Positions 48,301 to 57,000 of a stretch of 64,000 nucleotides of DNA are shown here, piece by piece. Location of the stretch: the NCBI RefSeq assembly GCF_022568835.1, contig NZ_JAKZHV010000007.1, forward strand, positions 1-64,000, in the 5' to 3' direction. Position numbers and translations under genes: made by a program. The notes below the pieces were generated by a model. The model saw nothing but the letters and a program-made list of their open reading frames with translations. It did not search any database and was not told where the DNA came from. How positions within the stretch are numbered: the stretch's first letter is position 1; every line of letters begins with the position of its first letter. The DNA comes from Arsenicicoccus piscis (GTDB lineage Bacteria > Actinomycetota > Actinomycetes > Actinomycetales > Dermatophilaceae).

Positions 48301-49381
48301 CCCCGCCGATGATCAGCTCGCCGGGCTCCCCCGCGGCCACCGGCGCACCCTGCTCGTCGACGACCTCGAGGTCCCAGCCGTCGAGCGGCAGACCGATCCG
48401 GACCGGGCCGACGCCGTCCAGGCGGGCGGCGCAGGCGACCACGGTGGCCTCGGTGGGGCCGTAGGTGTTCCACACCTCGCGCCGCTCGTTGGCGAGGCGG
48501 GCGCCGATCTCGGGCGGGCAGGCCTCGCCGCCGAGGATCAGCAGCCGCACCGCGGCCAGCGCCTCGGCGGGCCACAGGGACACCAGCGTCGGCACGGTCG
48601 AGACGACCGTGATGCGGTTGGAGATGAGCCACGGCCCGAGGTCCATGCCCGAGCGCACCAGCGAGCGCGGTGCCGGGACGAGCGCGGCGCCGTAGCGCCA
48701 GGCCAGCCACATCTCCTCGCAGCTCGCGTCGAACGCCACCGACAGCCCCGCCATCACCCGGTCACCCGGGCCGATCGGGCCGTCCTGGAGGAACAGCCGC
48801 GACTCGGCGTCGACGAACGCTGCGGCGCTGCGGTGCGACACCGCCACACCCTTGGGCTTGCCCGTCGAGCCGGACGTGAAGATGATCCACGCGTCGTCGC
48901 CGAGCTCGGGGTCGGGTTGGGCGTCGGGCTGGGTGTCGAGCGGAAGGTCAGCGGCACGGTCTACGAGGGTCTGGGAGCCGTCGGCAGCGGTGATGGTGAG
49001 CTCGTTGCGCACGACCGCGGCGACGGCCGCCTCGCCGAAGACGGTCCGAGCACGCTCGTCGGGGTCGTCGGCGTCGACGGGCACGTAGGCCGCACCGGCG
49101 AGCAGGATGCCCATGATCGCGACGTAGAGGTCGGTGCTGCCGGAGGCGATCCGCACCCCGACCCGGTCACCTCGACCCACCCCGATCTCGGCCAACGACG
49201 CCGCGACCGCGCCGGCGGCCTCGGCGAACTGGTCGTAGGTGAGGACCTCGGCGCCGTTGTCGAGCGCCGGCTGGTCGCCGTGGTCGGCTGCCGTCTCGCG
49301 GAAGATGTCAACCAGGGTCCGGGGCTCGGGCGCGAGGTCGTGGCGGCGCAGCGGCGACAGGTCGGTGTCGGCGGCGCTCAC
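45398..49381 (-). CDS. Pls/PosA-type non-ribosomal peptide synthetase (poly-amino-acid synthetase-like)
   Basis: A 1327-residue membrane NRPS. The adenylation domain (about 20-500) has TSGSTGKPKG (169-178), WNTYGPTEATV, YRSGDLVRRD and TSGKIDRDAL (Lys494). The carrier domain (about 515-590) has DFFDLGGGSLAAAQ (phosphopantetheine Ser551). Six membrane helices in three pairs then alternate with three left-handed-beta-helix acyltransferase-like domains, each starting GARLGRDV or GARIGRGV. This A-T-(2TM-C)x3 layout is that of epsilon-poly-L-lysine synthetase (Pls) and PosA-like enzymes, which make short isopeptide polymers. The substrate cannot be read reliably. The start overlaps the HTH gene stop (ATGA). 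Confidence 0.9.
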   Translation of the reverse strand: MSAADTDLSPLRRHDLAPEPRTLVDIFRETAADHGDQPALDNGAEVLTYDQFAEAAGAVAASLAEIGVGRGDRVGVRIASGSTDLYVAIMGILLAGAAYVPVDADDPDERARTVFGEAAVAAVVRNELTITAADGSQTLVDRAADLPLDTQPDAQPDPELGDDAWIIFTSGSTGKPKGVAVSHRSAAAFVDAESRLFLQDGPIGPGDRVMAGLSVAFDASCEEMWLAWRYGAALVPAPRSLVRSGMDLGPWLISNRITVVSTVPTLVSLWPAEALAAVRLLILGGEACPPEIGARLANERREVWNTYGPTEATVVACAARLDGVGPVRIGLPLDGWDLEVVDEQGAPVAAGEPGELIIGGVGLARYLDPAKDAEKYAPMPTLGWERAYRSGDLVRRDDEGLLFLGRADDQVKVGGRRIELGEIDSALLQLPGVEGAAAAVRTTASGTKLLVGYLTADETFDVAAARERLRQDMPAALVPRLAVVPDLPTRTSGKIDRDALPWPLPESGDGTDEHGAPLTETEAWIRDVWTDVLGARADGPDADFFDLGGGSLAAAQVVARLRERHPETTVAVVYERPRLGDVAGYLDELGAPTSILNEEVPPVPLKTQVGQVAAVTGLRVIGGARFVVHLAAASTVAHDLGLAAAPTAPWWAIVLGWLVLVTPVGRILLAAGGARLILRGLQPGRYPRGGKVHLRIWLAERLADELGAGGVSGAALLRWYARLLGARLGRDVDLHTVPPITGLLKVGDGASIEPEVDLTGHWIDGRTLHVDSIGVGKRARVGARSSLGPGTVVGDGAEISPGSGVLGTVPPGERWAGAPAGRTGRARPAWGDVRPQDKRRWTVTYALTGIGVSLLPVVAVVVGVAACWPLLQPATTLGGLATRVALSLPLGAVVGYVALALLILVLVRLLGALVQPGPHLVQSAPAWAAWATMRVLDEARTWLFPLYSSAATPAWLRALGARLGRDVEASTVLMLPSLVTVGAGAFLADDTLIGSYELGGGWLRVEQVKVGKHAFVGNSGMAAPGRKVPSKGLVAVLSAAPRRTSAKKGSSWIGSPPERLRRSAGSTDDTRTFNPPQRLRVARALVELCRGFALLANVGLYALVGIAVLAAGSVSWWLALVVAGPALVAAGALAAVLATAAKWLLVGRVGRSEHPLWSSFVWRNELADAFVESVAVPWFARYVLGTPVLVVWLRSLGARIGRGVWCESYWLPEADLVELGDGATVNRGTVVQTHLFHDRVLACDSVTLRRGATLGPNSVVLPASTIGRHATVGPASLVMRGESVPDLTRWIGNPIGPWVSSEPSSPEPSTAQQDTTQQSTDTNEQKE

Positions 49382-49572
49382 GAGGACTTGCCGTACTTGT
49401 GGTGGATCGCCTGCTTGGAGATGCCGAGCGTGGCACCGATGGTGCTCCAGCTGGCCCCCTCGGCGCGCGCGTCCCGGACGGCCGCGGCCTCGTCCTTGGC
49501 GAGCCGGGAGCGCATCTCGGCGATCGCCTCGAGACGCTCGAGCGCCGGCTGGAGCGAGCGCTTCTTGCCCAT
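49378..49572 (-). CDS. Small helix-turn-helix protein upstream of the Pls-like gene
   Basis: A 64-residue protein. A charged helix (LERLEAIAEMRSRLAKDEAA) is followed by a compact HTH, SWSTIGATLGISKQAIHHKY, and the basic end GKSS. It is essentially a DNA-binding module that probably dimerises through the first helix. GGAAGG lies upstream of the ATG. Its stop overlaps the synthetase start, and a double palindrome lies 23-68 bp upstream, so it is the likely autoregulator of this operon. Confidence 0.8.
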   Translation of the reverse strand: MGKKRSLQPALERLEAIAEMRSRLAKDEAAAVRDARAEGASWSTIGATLGISKQAIHHKYGKSS

Positions 49573-49594
49573 GTCAGATCCTTCCCCTGGAACC

Positions 49595-49640
49595 CGTCAA
49601 TTGTGGTTGACGGGGTCCAGGGCGTCAAATCTCCTTGACG
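49595..49640 (-). promoter_or_regulatory. Double operator CGTCAA-N6-TTGACG with embedded promoter
   Basis: Two copies of CGTCAA-N6-TTGACG occur at 49595-49612 and 49623-49640, 28 bp apart. The first is extended by flanking arms (CCTGGAACC / GGGTCCAGG) to a 15-bp-arm inverted repeat. On the minus strand, TTGACG (49628-49623), a 17-bp spacer and CACAAT form a promoter for the HTH gene, so bound protein would block RNA polymerase. Confidence 0.65.
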
Positions 49641-49678
49641 ACGGGCGTGTCGGCGGGGACTCGGTCGGCGGGACTCGA

Positions 49679-50770
49679 TCAGCGGTACTCGGCGAGCACC
49701 TGAGCGACACCCTGGTGCGGGTAGGTCGTCTTGGCGATGTCGAGCGGCGTGGCGCGAGTGGCCTTCAGGGCGGCGGCGATCGCCCGGTGGCGGTTGGTGC
49801 TCGCCGTCGACCACACCACGGTGCCGCGCGGCTTGGCGGCCGTGACCTGCACCGCCTGGAACCCGCGCTCCGGGTAGCTCGGGGCCGGCCCGAAGACCGG
49901 CCGCAGGAACAGCGCCGCGCGCTCCCCCAGCTTGCCGATCGTCCGCGCGCTGCCGTCGCCGTAGGGCCCCTGGGCCGCCGATCCGGGCTTGGTCGCGGAC
50001 AGCACGGTGACGGCGTTCTCGTCGCAGCAGCCCCGCTCGGCGATGAGGCTGCTCGTGCCGAGCCAGGTCCGCAGCTGCGGGGTCGCGAACTCCTGCAGCG
50101 GGCTGCCGGACGCGTCGGTCGGGATCGGGTAGTCCTTGAGGGTCGTGAACGCGCCACCCCCGACGCTGCCGACCCGGACCTGCTGGTGCACCTTCCGGTG
50201 GGCGCGGTCGGGGCTCGCCTGCGTGACGGCGATCCGTCGCTCGTCGGTCGTCACGGCGGCGCTGATCACGCCCCGCAGGAAGACCACGCTCTGACCCTTG
50301 GGGTTGGTGCGCCACAAGGTGCTGCCGTAGATCTGTCCCTTCGGCCCGAGGATCTCGCCCTGGCCGTAGCGGACGAAGAAGACGGTGCCGTCGCGCAGCA
50401 GCTCGACCGAGCCGAACGCGCGCGACCCGTCCGTCGGCGAGTCCGCCGACGCCACGGTGCGCAGCCGCTTGCCGGTGCGACGGTCGACCAGCTCGAGCGC
50501 CTGGGCGCCGTTCTGCTCGGTGAGCGCGACGTAGGTGGTCGTGCCCAGCGGCGCGCGCCCGGTGGTGCTGGTGGTGGCGGTGCTGGTGGTGCTGGCGGTC
50601 GAGGTGATGGTGGCCGCGACCGGCGCTGCCGAGGGCGCGGGTGCGCTACCAGCCGCGGGTGCGGCGCCGACGCAGCCGGCGGTGGCCACGAGGGCCCCCA
50701 CCGGCAGCAGCAGGGCCATCGGACGAAGGCGGCGGATGGCTGACGAGGTGACTGCGGTGTCCTGTGTCAT
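49679..50770 (-). CDS. Putative secreted lipoprotein, beta-propeller-like
   Basis: A 363-residue protein starting MTQDTAVTSS, with a hydrophobic segment (MALLLPVGALVATAGC) and a lipobox ending at Cys33. A Thr/Ser-rich linker follows, then repeating segments such as YVALTEQNGAQALELVDRRT and GSVELLRDGTVFFVRYG that resemble beta-propeller blades. No catalytic motif or family is recognised. It is encoded on the same strand upstream of the Pls-like operon but has its own spacing. A repeat-rich region lies immediately upstream of it. Confidence 0.75.
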   Translation of the reverse strand: MTQDTAVTSSAIRRLRPMALLLPVGALVATAGCVGAAPAAGSAPAPSAAPVAATITSTASTTSTATTSTTGRAPLGTTTYVALTEQNGAQALELVDRRTGKRLRTVASADSPTDGSRAFGSVELLRDGTVFFVRYGQGEILGPKGQIYGSTLWRTNPKGQSVVFLRGVISAAVTTDERRIAVTQASPDRAHRKVHQQVRVGSVGGGAFTTLKDYPIPTDASGSPLQEFATPQLRTWLGTSSLIAERGCCDENAVTVLSATKPGSAAQGPYGDGSARTIGKLGERAALFLRPVFGPAPSYPERGFQAVQVTAAKPRGTVVWSTASTNRHRAIAAALKATRATPLDIAKTTYPHQGVAQVLAEYR

Positions 50771-50819
50771 ACCCCACAGACGCGGTGGCCTCACCGAGAG
50801 GTTGCTCGGCCTCCCCCGT

Positions 50820-51235
50820 CGAAACGGCACTTGGCCACCGTCTCGGCGCCGCTCCCGTGGCCAACTGCCGTCTCGACGCCGACCTGCTCAGGGCCGGTAG
50901 ACCGTGGGGCGGGTGCCCGGGTGCCCGGGTGCCCGGGTGCCCCGGACAGCTGCCGGCGCAGCGTCGGCGGCGGTCTCGAGAGGCGGGTTGGCGACCGAGA
51001 CGGCAGTTGGCCACACGGACCCCGTCGAGATGGCAGTTGGTGACGCGCACCCCGTCGAGACGGCACTTCGGCAATGAGATGGCTGGTGTACCAGCCGTTT
51101 CGGTGGCCAACCACCATCTCGGCGGCCCTGGCGTGACCAACCGCCGTCTCGATGCCGACCTGCTCAGGGCCGGCAGACCGTGGGGCGGGTGCCCGGGTGC
51201 CCGGGTGCCCCGGACAGCTGCCGACGCAGCACGGC
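50820..51235. repeat. Mosaic palindromic repeat region with VNTR (locus 2)
   Basis: The 515-bp gap has no credible gene. Two direct copies of a 96/88-bp block lie at 50867-50962 and 51143-51230. They differ mainly by one unit of an 8-bp tandem repeat GGGTGCCC (four copies from 50911, three from 51187). Between them are GAGACGGCAGTTGGCCAC-type words and a palindrome GAGATGGCTGGT-GT-ACCAGCCGTTTC (51076-51101). The left flank GGCACTTCGGCA is shared with locus 1 near 23580. Confidence 0.85.
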
Positions 51236-51285
51236 GCCGCGCAGCCACCAGGCTGCACGGCGCCGGCAGGGTGCGGGCAGGAGGG

Positions 51286-51723
51286 TCAGAATTCGCCGCG
51301 CTCGCGACGACGATCCCAGCGCATCTCCAGGCGCTGCATGAAGGTGCCCGACCGGGGGGCCGGACGCTTCGGACGCTTGAGGGACTGGGCCGACTGACTG
51401 CCTCGACCGGCGCGGGCGGGCGTCTGGGTGCCGTCGGGCTGGAAGACCCCGAGGTGCGGGTGGTGCGGGTTGCGCAACGCGTAGATGGCACCGGCCACCA
51501 TGACGAGGAACCCGACGGCGCCGATCCACACGCTCTGCTGCATGACGCCGAGCAGGACCACGGCCAGGCCGATCACGACGACGGCACCGCCGAGGATGAA
51601 CTGACGATTGCGCCGTCGGTTGTCCGTGCCTTGGCGCATCTGTGACGCGAGACGAGGGTCCTCGGCAGAAAGCGCCTGCTCCATCTGCTCGAGCAACTGC
51701 CGTTCGCGCTCCGAGAGCGGCAT
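51286..51723 (-). CDS. DUF3040 membrane protein
   Basis: A 145-residue protein. The N-terminus MPLSERERQLLEQMEQALSA is the DUF3040 signature. Two adjacent membrane helices follow (FILGGAVVVIGLAVVLLGVM and SVWIGAVGFLVMVAGAIYAL), then a basic C-terminal tail. The function is unknown. In Actinobacteria it normally lies between dinB and mraZ; here the next gene downstream is not mraZ. Confidence 0.92.
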   Translation of the reverse strand: MPLSERERQLLEQMEQALSAEDPRLASQMRQGTDNRRRNRQFILGGAVVVIGLAVVLLGVMQQSVWIGAVGFLVMVAGAIYALRNPHHPHLGVFQPDGTQTPARAGRGSQSAQSLKRPKRPAPRSGTFMQRLEMRWDRRRERGEF

Positions 51724-51782
51724 CTGAACCCCCTTTCCAGGGTGACTCGTGGACCGTCAGCGACACTGCGATCCGGTAAAGG

Positions 51783-53150
51783 TCAGGATAAGTCTCTTGA
51801 CTGTGTAGCGGTAGACGTTCTCGTAGTCCGTTGTGAGCCGGCTCGTGCGCCGCGGGGTGACAGATCGGCGGAGCGCATCGAGGCCGGACGGGCTACGCGC
51901 TCGGTGGTGCGGTCGGCGGAACGGTCGGAGCTGCGGGCGCTCGGCACTAGCGCGGCGGGACGCACCGCACCGGCCCCGAACCGTGCGGAGGCCCGGTCGA
52001 CCGCCCGGTCGGCGTCGCGCCACCCGTGCTCGGGGTCGTCGAGGGCGGCCTGCAACGGCACCTGGTCGGCGTCGCGCAGACCCTCCATCCGCACCCCGAC
52101 CAGCCGGATGCGGGCCCGCTGCAGGCCGAGCGCGTCGAACAGCGACCGGGCCACGGCGTAGATCTCGCGGCTCACGTCGGTGTGCTCGCGCAGGGTCCGT
52201 GACCGGGTGATCGTCGTGAAGTCGGCGAAGCGCACCTTGAGCGAGACGGTGCGTCCCATCACGTCGGCCGAGCGCAGCCGGGCCGCCACCCGGTCGGACA
52301 GCTTGAGCAGGTGCCGGTGGATCTCGACCGGGTCGTCGATGTCCTCGCCGAAGGTCTCGTCGGCACCGATCGACTTCTCGACGTGCTGGGGCACGACGGG
52401 GCGGGGGTCCCGGCCCCAGGACAGCTCGTGCAGGGCCGTCCCTGTGGCCTCGCCGAGCGCGCGGCGCAGCGTGTCGAGCGGGGTGTGCGCGAGGTCGGCC
52501 ACCGTGTGCAGCCCGAGGCGGTGCAGCTGCTCCTCGGTGCGGTCACCGACCCCCCACAACGCCGCGACCGGCAGCCGGTGGAGGACGTCGACCACCTCGT
52601 CGCGACCGACGACGACCAGGCCGTCAGGCTTGGCGAGACCGGAGGCGAGCTTGGCGACGAACTTCGTCGCGGCCACCCCGACCGAGCAGGTGACCCCCTG
52701 CTCGTCGGCGATGGTGTCGCGCAGGTACTGACCGATCTGCGCGGGCCTCCCGAGCGAGCGGCTCGCGCCCGACACGTCGAGGAACGCCTCGTCGAGGCTG
52801 AGCGGCTCGACCAGCGGGGTGACCGAGCGGAAGACCGCCATCACCGCCTGGGACACCTCGCTGTAGCGCTGGTGCTCGGGGGCGAGCACGACCGCCTGGG
52901 GGCACAGCCTCCGGGCGCGGGTCATCGGCATCGCCGAGGTCACCCCGAAGGCGCGGGCCTCATAGGTCGCCGACAGCACCACACCCCGGTTGCCACCACC
53001 GATGATGACCGGCGTGCCGTGCAGGTCGGGGTGGTCGAGGAGGGTCACGGAGGCGTAGAACGCGTCCATGTCGACGTGCAGGATCGGACATAGCGTGTCA
53101 TCGACCGCCGTGCTGTCATGGTCGCCGAGGGCGAACTGTCGCCGGCTCAT
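51783..53150 (-). CDS. dinB: DNA polymerase IV
   Basis: A 455-residue Y-family translesion polymerase. Catalytic motifs are ILHVDMDAFYASV (about 23-35) and EPLSLDEAFLDVSG (about 115-128). The HhH thumb has ALWGVGDRTEEQLHRLGL, and the little-finger region has GRTVSLKVRFADFTTITRS. The last 60 residues are Arg/Ser-rich and lack a beta-clamp motif I can recognise. GGGGAGGAGG upstream gives a strong ribosome site. It is downstream of the dnaE2-like gene in the same direction. Confidence 0.94.
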   Translation of the reverse strand: MSRRQFALGDHDSTAVDDTLCPILHVDMDAFYASVTLLDHPDLHGTPVIIGGGNRGVVLSATYEARAFGVTSAMPMTRARRLCPQAVVLAPEHQRYSEVSQAVMAVFRSVTPLVEPLSLDEAFLDVSGASRSLGRPAQIGQYLRDTIADEQGVTCSVGVAATKFVAKLASGLAKPDGLVVVGRDEVVDVLHRLPVAALWGVGDRTEEQLHRLGLHTVADLAHTPLDTLRRALGEATGTALHELSWGRDPRPVVPQHVEKSIGADETFGEDIDDPVEIHRHLLKLSDRVAARLRSADVMGRTVSLKVRFADFTTITRSRTLREHTDVSREIYAVARSLFDALGLQRARIRLVGVRMEGLRDADQVPLQAALDDPEHGWRDADRAVDRASARFGAGAVRPAALVPSARSSDRSADRTTERVARPASMRSADLSPRGARAGSQRTTRTSTATQSRDLS

Positions 53151-53241
53151 CGCTCACCTCCTCCCCACACCTGTGCCCCGACCAACGATCGGGCGTGCCC
53201 TGTCGTGCCCCGTCGTCGTGCCCGTCCGAGACCGGTCGGTC

Positions 53242-54069
53242 CTAGTGCCGACCGGCCAGCACGTGCAGGGACGCGCCGAGCTCGGCCAGGACGGCGAAGT
53301 CGGGGTGGCTGGACGCAGCCCGCTCGAGGTCCAGCAGCGCCTGCCGCTCGGCCTCGGAGTCCACGAACGCCGACGGCACGAAGTCGCTGAAGATCCGCAC
53401 GCCATGGGTGTCGATGACCTCCAGCCCGGCCTCCTCGACCAGCTCGCACACGGCCGCGCGGTCGAACCGGCGCGGCAGCGGGTCGGCCGGCCCCCACCGC
53501 CCCTCGGGCGTGGTGAGCGCGTGCTGAGCCTGCCCGAACTGGCCGGCGAGGGCGCGGGCCAGGACGACCGAGAGGCGCTGCGCGACGACCAGGCTGAGCA
53601 CCCCGTCCGGGGCGAGCGCACCGGCAAGGGCACGCACCGCACGCGCCGGGTCGTCCACGAACTCCAGCACGCCGTGGCAGCACACCAGGTCGGCCTGAGC
53701 CTGCGGGTGGACGGTGTCCAGGTTGCTCGAGTCCCCCTGGATGCCGATGATCCGGTCGGCGACGCCGGCCTCCTCAGCGCGCCGCCCGAGGGCGGCCAGG
53801 GCGTCGGGGCTGGGGTCGACGACGGTGACCTGGTGACCGAGGGTCGCCAGGGCCACGGCGACCCCACCGGTGCCGCCGCCGAGGTCGAGCACCCGCAGCG
53901 GGCGGTCGATATCGGCCTGCAGGTCCTCGGCGACCCGACTGACCGACTCCCACAGCGCCGCGGTGCGCAGGTTGGTCGCCACCCCCGGTCGGGGACGGCG
54001 GTGCCTCGCTGTCGGGGACGCGCTCTCGGACGCCATCGGCTGCGAGGTCGGCTCGGGTGCGGTCGACAT
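53242..54069 (-). CDS. Class I SAM-dependent methyltransferase
   Basis: A 275-residue Rossmann-fold methyltransferase. The SAM motif I is RVLDLGGGTGGVAVALA, with acidic motif II TVVDPSPDAL and the later DLVCCHGVLEFVDDPARAV. An N-terminal disordered segment precedes it. The substrate is unknown. It is 9 bp after the dnaE2-like stop and upstream of dinB, a conserved position in Actinobacteria, so a role in the damage response is possible but unproven. Confidence 0.88.
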   Translation of the reverse strand: MSTAPEPTSQPMASESASPTARHRRPRPGVATNLRTAALWESVSRVAEDLQADIDRPLRVLDLGGGTGGVAVALATLGHQVTVVDPSPDALAALGRRAEEAGVADRIIGIQGDSSNLDTVHPQAQADLVCCHGVLEFVDDPARAVRALAGALAPDGVLSLVVAQRLSVVLARALAGQFGQAQHALTTPEGRWGPADPLPRRFDRAAVCELVEEAGLEVIDTHGVRIFSDFVPSAFVDSEAERQALLDLERAASSHPDFAVLAELGASLHVLAGRH

Positions 54070-54078
54070 GCACTCACC

Positions 54079-57000
54079 CTAGTGCCCCGAGCTGCCTGGG
54101 CTGGCGTGCCACAGCTTGCGCGGCGCCGTCGCTCGGTGGTCGGTGCGTTCCCCGTCCACCGGCAGCCGGCCGAGCCGCTCGGCCAGGCGCCGCGCGTCGC
54201 GCGGGTCCGACCCGGCCGGTCGGGTGTCGGCGTAGGGCGACTGCTTGAACCCGGAGGCGTGCACCAGCACCCGGCGGGCCGACGCGCCCACCCCCACGGC
54301 GGCCTCGTCCGACCCCGCGCTGAGCTCGCCGGCGGCCTGCGCGCGGAGCGCCTGCTCGCGGGCGTCGTGCTCGCGCAGGAAGCCGAGCACCGCCTCCAGC
54401 CCTCCGATCATCCACTGCTCCCACAGCACGCCGAGCTCCCAGGCGCCTGTGGCGCGCAGCGAGATCCCCCGAGCACCGGTGCGCCGGACCTCCCCGCGCA
54501 CCAGCAGCATCCAGGAGTGGAACACCGTGGCGGCGTACGGCCCCTGGACGTCCTCGAAGAAGGTCGCGTCGACCGGCCCGGTCGCGTCGTCGAGGGTGAG
54601 GAAGACGACCCGGCGACCCGAGCGCACCGGCGGGGTCTGGGTGGCGACCTTGACGCCGGCGACGAGGATCTCGCTGCGGCTGCGTCGGGTGAGCAGGTCG
54701 GCCGAGCGGGTCACGCCGAGCGCGTCGAGCAGCGGGGCGTAGGACTGCACCACGTGCGAGCTGGCGTCGAGCCCGAGGACGTCGAGCTCGGCCCGCACCC
54801 GCTCGGTGTCGCTCAGCTCGGGCAGCCCGCTCGCCGTGGTCAGCTCGGGTGCGTCGCCGAGGTCCAGGGTGAGCTGGGCCGGTCGGTCGGCCGCCGCCGC
54901 CTGGACCTGCGCAGCCTGGGACTGCGCTGCGGCCGCTGCGCGGACGTCGCGGGCGCGGGGACTGCCCTCGGCAGCCGCGCTTCCCCCGGCTGAACCACCG
55001 GCCCCGGCTCGAGCGCTCCCCGCCCGAGCACCCCCATCCTGGATACTTCCGGCTCGAGCACCTCCACCTCGACCACCTCGACCGCTCCCCGCCCGGGTGC
55101 GGGCGGCGCCGCTGGACAGCGCGCGGGAGTAGCGGTCGAGCTCGGCGACGTGCAGCAGCAGGTCGCGCCGGGTGATCCGACCACGACGCCCGAGACCCGC
55201 CGAGCCGAGGTGCCCGCCGATGCCGTAGACCGAGTCGAGCGCCCCCGCGACGACCAGGCGCTCGACGATCGGGCGTGAGGGCTGGGCCCGGTGCCAGAGG
55301 TCGGCGAGGCTGAAGTAGGGCCGCCCGGCGATGATCCGCTGCACCTCGGCGTCGCTGATCCCCTTGACGTCGCTGAGGGACAGCCGGATGCCGTAGGCGC
55401 GGGCGTCGGGCAGGTCGGGGTGCACCGGGCGCGAGCGCGGCGGCTCCCCGAGGATGCCGGGAGGCGGCTCGTCGAAGGGCGCCACTGGTTCTACGAGATA
55501 GGTGTCGCCGGAGGCGTTGACGTCCAGCGAGAGGATGGCGATGCCGAGGTTGCGGGCGTCGTCGAGGATGAGCCGCTTGGGATACATGCCCGGGTCGTGG
55601 GTGAGCACCCCGGCGAGGAAGGCCGCCGGGTGGTGGGTCTTCAACCAGGCCGACTGGTAGGTCGGCAGCGCGAAGGCGGCGGCGTGGGCCTTGCAGAAGC
55701 CGAACGACGCGAAGGCCTTGAGCACCGCCCAGATGGTGTCGACCTCCTCGGGGGTGTAGCCGCGCGCGGCCGCCGCCGGACGCCACCAGGCCTCGACCTC
55801 CTCCTGGCCCGCCGGGGTGCCGAGCGCGCGGCGCACCTCGTCGGCCTGGGCGAGGCTCACCCCCGCCGTCACCGACACGATCTGCAGGACCTGCTCGTGG
55901 AAGACGACGACGCCCTCGGTCTCGGCGAGGGCCGGCACCAGGCTGGGGTGCAGATAGCGCGCCTGGTCCCAGCCGCCGCGGGCCCGCAGGAAGGGGGTGA
56001 TCATGTCGGACTTCACCGGACCGGGGCGGAACAGCGAGATGTCGATGATCAGGTCCTCGAACCGCTGCGGGCCGAACTTGCCGATGAGCTCGCGCTGCCC
56101 GGGGCTCTCGATCTGGAAGCACCCGAGGGTGTGCGTTGACCGGATCAGCCGGAAGGTCGCCTCGTCGTCGAGCGGCACCTGGGCCTGGTCGTCCAGGTCG
56201 ATGTGCACCTGGTCGACCCGCTCGACCTCGGCGACGGCGTGCGCCATCGCCGACTGCATCCGGATGCCGAGGACGTCGAGCTTGAGCAGCCCCATGGTCT
56301 CGACGTCGTCCTTGTCGAAGTGACTCATCGGGAAACCCAGCCAGCTCGCCTCGACCGGGGTGCGGTCCAGCAGGCTGGAGTTGGACAAGACCATGCCGCA
56401 CGGGTGCAGCGCGATGTGCCGGGGCAGCCCGTCGAGCCGCTCGACCAGTTCGAAGAGGGTCGCGAGGCGGGGCGCGGCGAGGCCGCTGGCGCGCAGCTCG
56501 GGCAGCTCGTCGATGGCGTTGCGGGCGTCGCGCGCCCGGATGTGCGGGAAGGCCTTGGCGATGGCGTCGATCTCGGTCGGCGGCAGCCCGAGCGCGGCAC
56601 CGACGTCGCGGATCGCGTGGCGCACCTGGTAGGTGTCCATCATCGACACGCAGGTCACCCGCTCGCCGCCGAAGCGGTCGAGAACCCGCTCGTAGATCGC
56701 GGTGCGGCGGTCGGACTCCACGTCGATGTCGATGTCGGGCAGCGCTGCGCGCAGCGGGGAGCAGAAGCGCTCCATGAGCAGGTCGTAGCGGATCGGGTCG
56801 ACGCCGCTGATGCCGAGGAGGTAGTTGATCAGGCTGCCCGCCCCCGAGCCGCGGGCCGCCACCCGCCCGCCCATCTCGCGGATCAGGTCGGTGACGGTCG
56901 AGACGGTGAGGAAGTAGGAGGCGTAGCCGAGGTCGGCGACCACAGCGAGCTCGTCGTCGAGCCGCTCGTGCACGGCGCGCAGCCGGTCACCGGACCGGTC

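Noticed and set aside
50771..51285. Small ORFs in the locus 2 repeat region
   Set aside because: They translate the GGGTGCCC and palindromic repeats only, with repeated peptide words and no ribosome sites.
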